Of a stretch of 5,982 bases of DNA, positions 5,880 through 5,982 are shown piece after piece. The stretch's first letter is position 1. Each line of letters begins with the position of its first letter. The notes under the pieces were generated by a model that had not been told where the DNA came from, did no database searches, and saw only the letters and a program-made list of their open reading frames with translations. This DNA comes from Eubacteriales bacterium (GTDB taxonomy: Bacteria; Bacillota; Clostridia; JAQUNY01): the NCBI GenBank assembly GCA_028717405.1, contig JAQUNY010000110.1, positions 1-5,982 of the forward strand, read 5' to 3'. Position numbers and translations under genes: made by a program.

Positions 5880-5902
5880 ATCCCGGTTATTATAACAGGG
5901 AT
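5880..5902. terminator. Weak hairpin, possible transcription end after the tRNA cluster
   Basis: ATCCC and GGGAT flank GTTATTATAAC, itself self-complementary, giving a two-part stem broken by one G-A mismatch. It lies 36 nt after tRNA-Gly and touches the stop codon of the possible minus-strand gene. Neither side has a proper T-run, so it could be a weak bidirectional terminator or simply a chance dyad. Confidence 0.3.
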
Positions 5903-5982
5903 CACTTCTTTAACAAATTTTTCAAATAAATTATTGTCTTCCTGATGTCAGTTTTTTGTTGCTCACCTGTGATTTCGCGCTC
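5902..5982 (-). CDS. Possible C-terminal end of a minus-strand gene, unidentified
   Basis: Reading leftward from the window edge, one frame stays open for 26 codons and ends with TGA at 5904-5902. The encoded tail includes EITGEQQKTDIRKT and ends YLKNLLKK, a charged, helix-like composition typical of a real protein C-terminus. The other two minus-strand frames close earlier. I do not recognise the family. The stretch is too short to exclude a chance open frame. Confidence 0.35.
   Translation of the reverse strand, partial: EREITGEQQKTDIRKTIIYLKNLLKK

Overview
This window looks like ordinary chromosome from a Gram-positive, Clostridia-like member of the Bacillota. That is an inference from several signs: a type 3 (zinc-containing, archaeal/eukaryote-like) prolyl-tRNA synthetase, a ROK glucokinase with a very strong GGAGGAGG ribosome binding site, tRNA genes that encode their own CCA ends, sigma-A-like promoters, and moderate GC content. 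No mobile element, CRISPR array, phage gene or defence cassette is visible.

Layout, left to right. (1) Positions 2-946, plus strand: the 3' part of an RluA-family rRNA pseudouridine synthase. Its reading frame is open to the window edge and its S4 domain begins before the first base. (2) Positions 940-4258, minus strand: a three-gene operon read right to left, ROK glucokinase, then truA (tRNA pseudouridine synthase), then proS (prolyl-tRNA synthetase). The proS stop overlaps the pseudouridine synthase stop by 7 nt in a convergent arrangement with no visible terminator. A 19-bp tandem repeat (four copies) lies between truA and proS and encodes the last residues of TruA. (3) Positions 4259-4406: a short divergent control region with two good promoters whose -35 boxes touch back to back. 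(4) Positions 4407-5441, plus strand: a probable lipoprotein carrying a DUF4846-like domain, the only full-length gene here without a known function. (5) Positions 5442-5843: a promoter, a leader hairpin, and a tRNA cluster Asp(GTC)-Phe(GAA)-Gly(GCC). (6) Positions 5844-5982: a weak hairpin and what may be the last 26 codons of a minus-strand gene entering from the right.

Most of the window serves translation: two pseudouridine synthases, one aminoacyl-tRNA synthetase and three tRNAs. The glucokinase heads the truA-proS operon, which would tie these genes to a sugar-kinase promoter. The most interesting points are the DUF4846-like lipoprotein, where a Cys/His/Gln arrangement resembles papain-like NlpC/P60 enzymes; the repeat-built TruA tail; the abutting divergent promoters; and a well-formed dyad hairpin in the tRNA leader. 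Short repeats have also expanded inside two other genes (the pseudouridine synthase linker and the lipoprotein N-terminus). I do not see convincing evidence of a wholly new multi-gene system.
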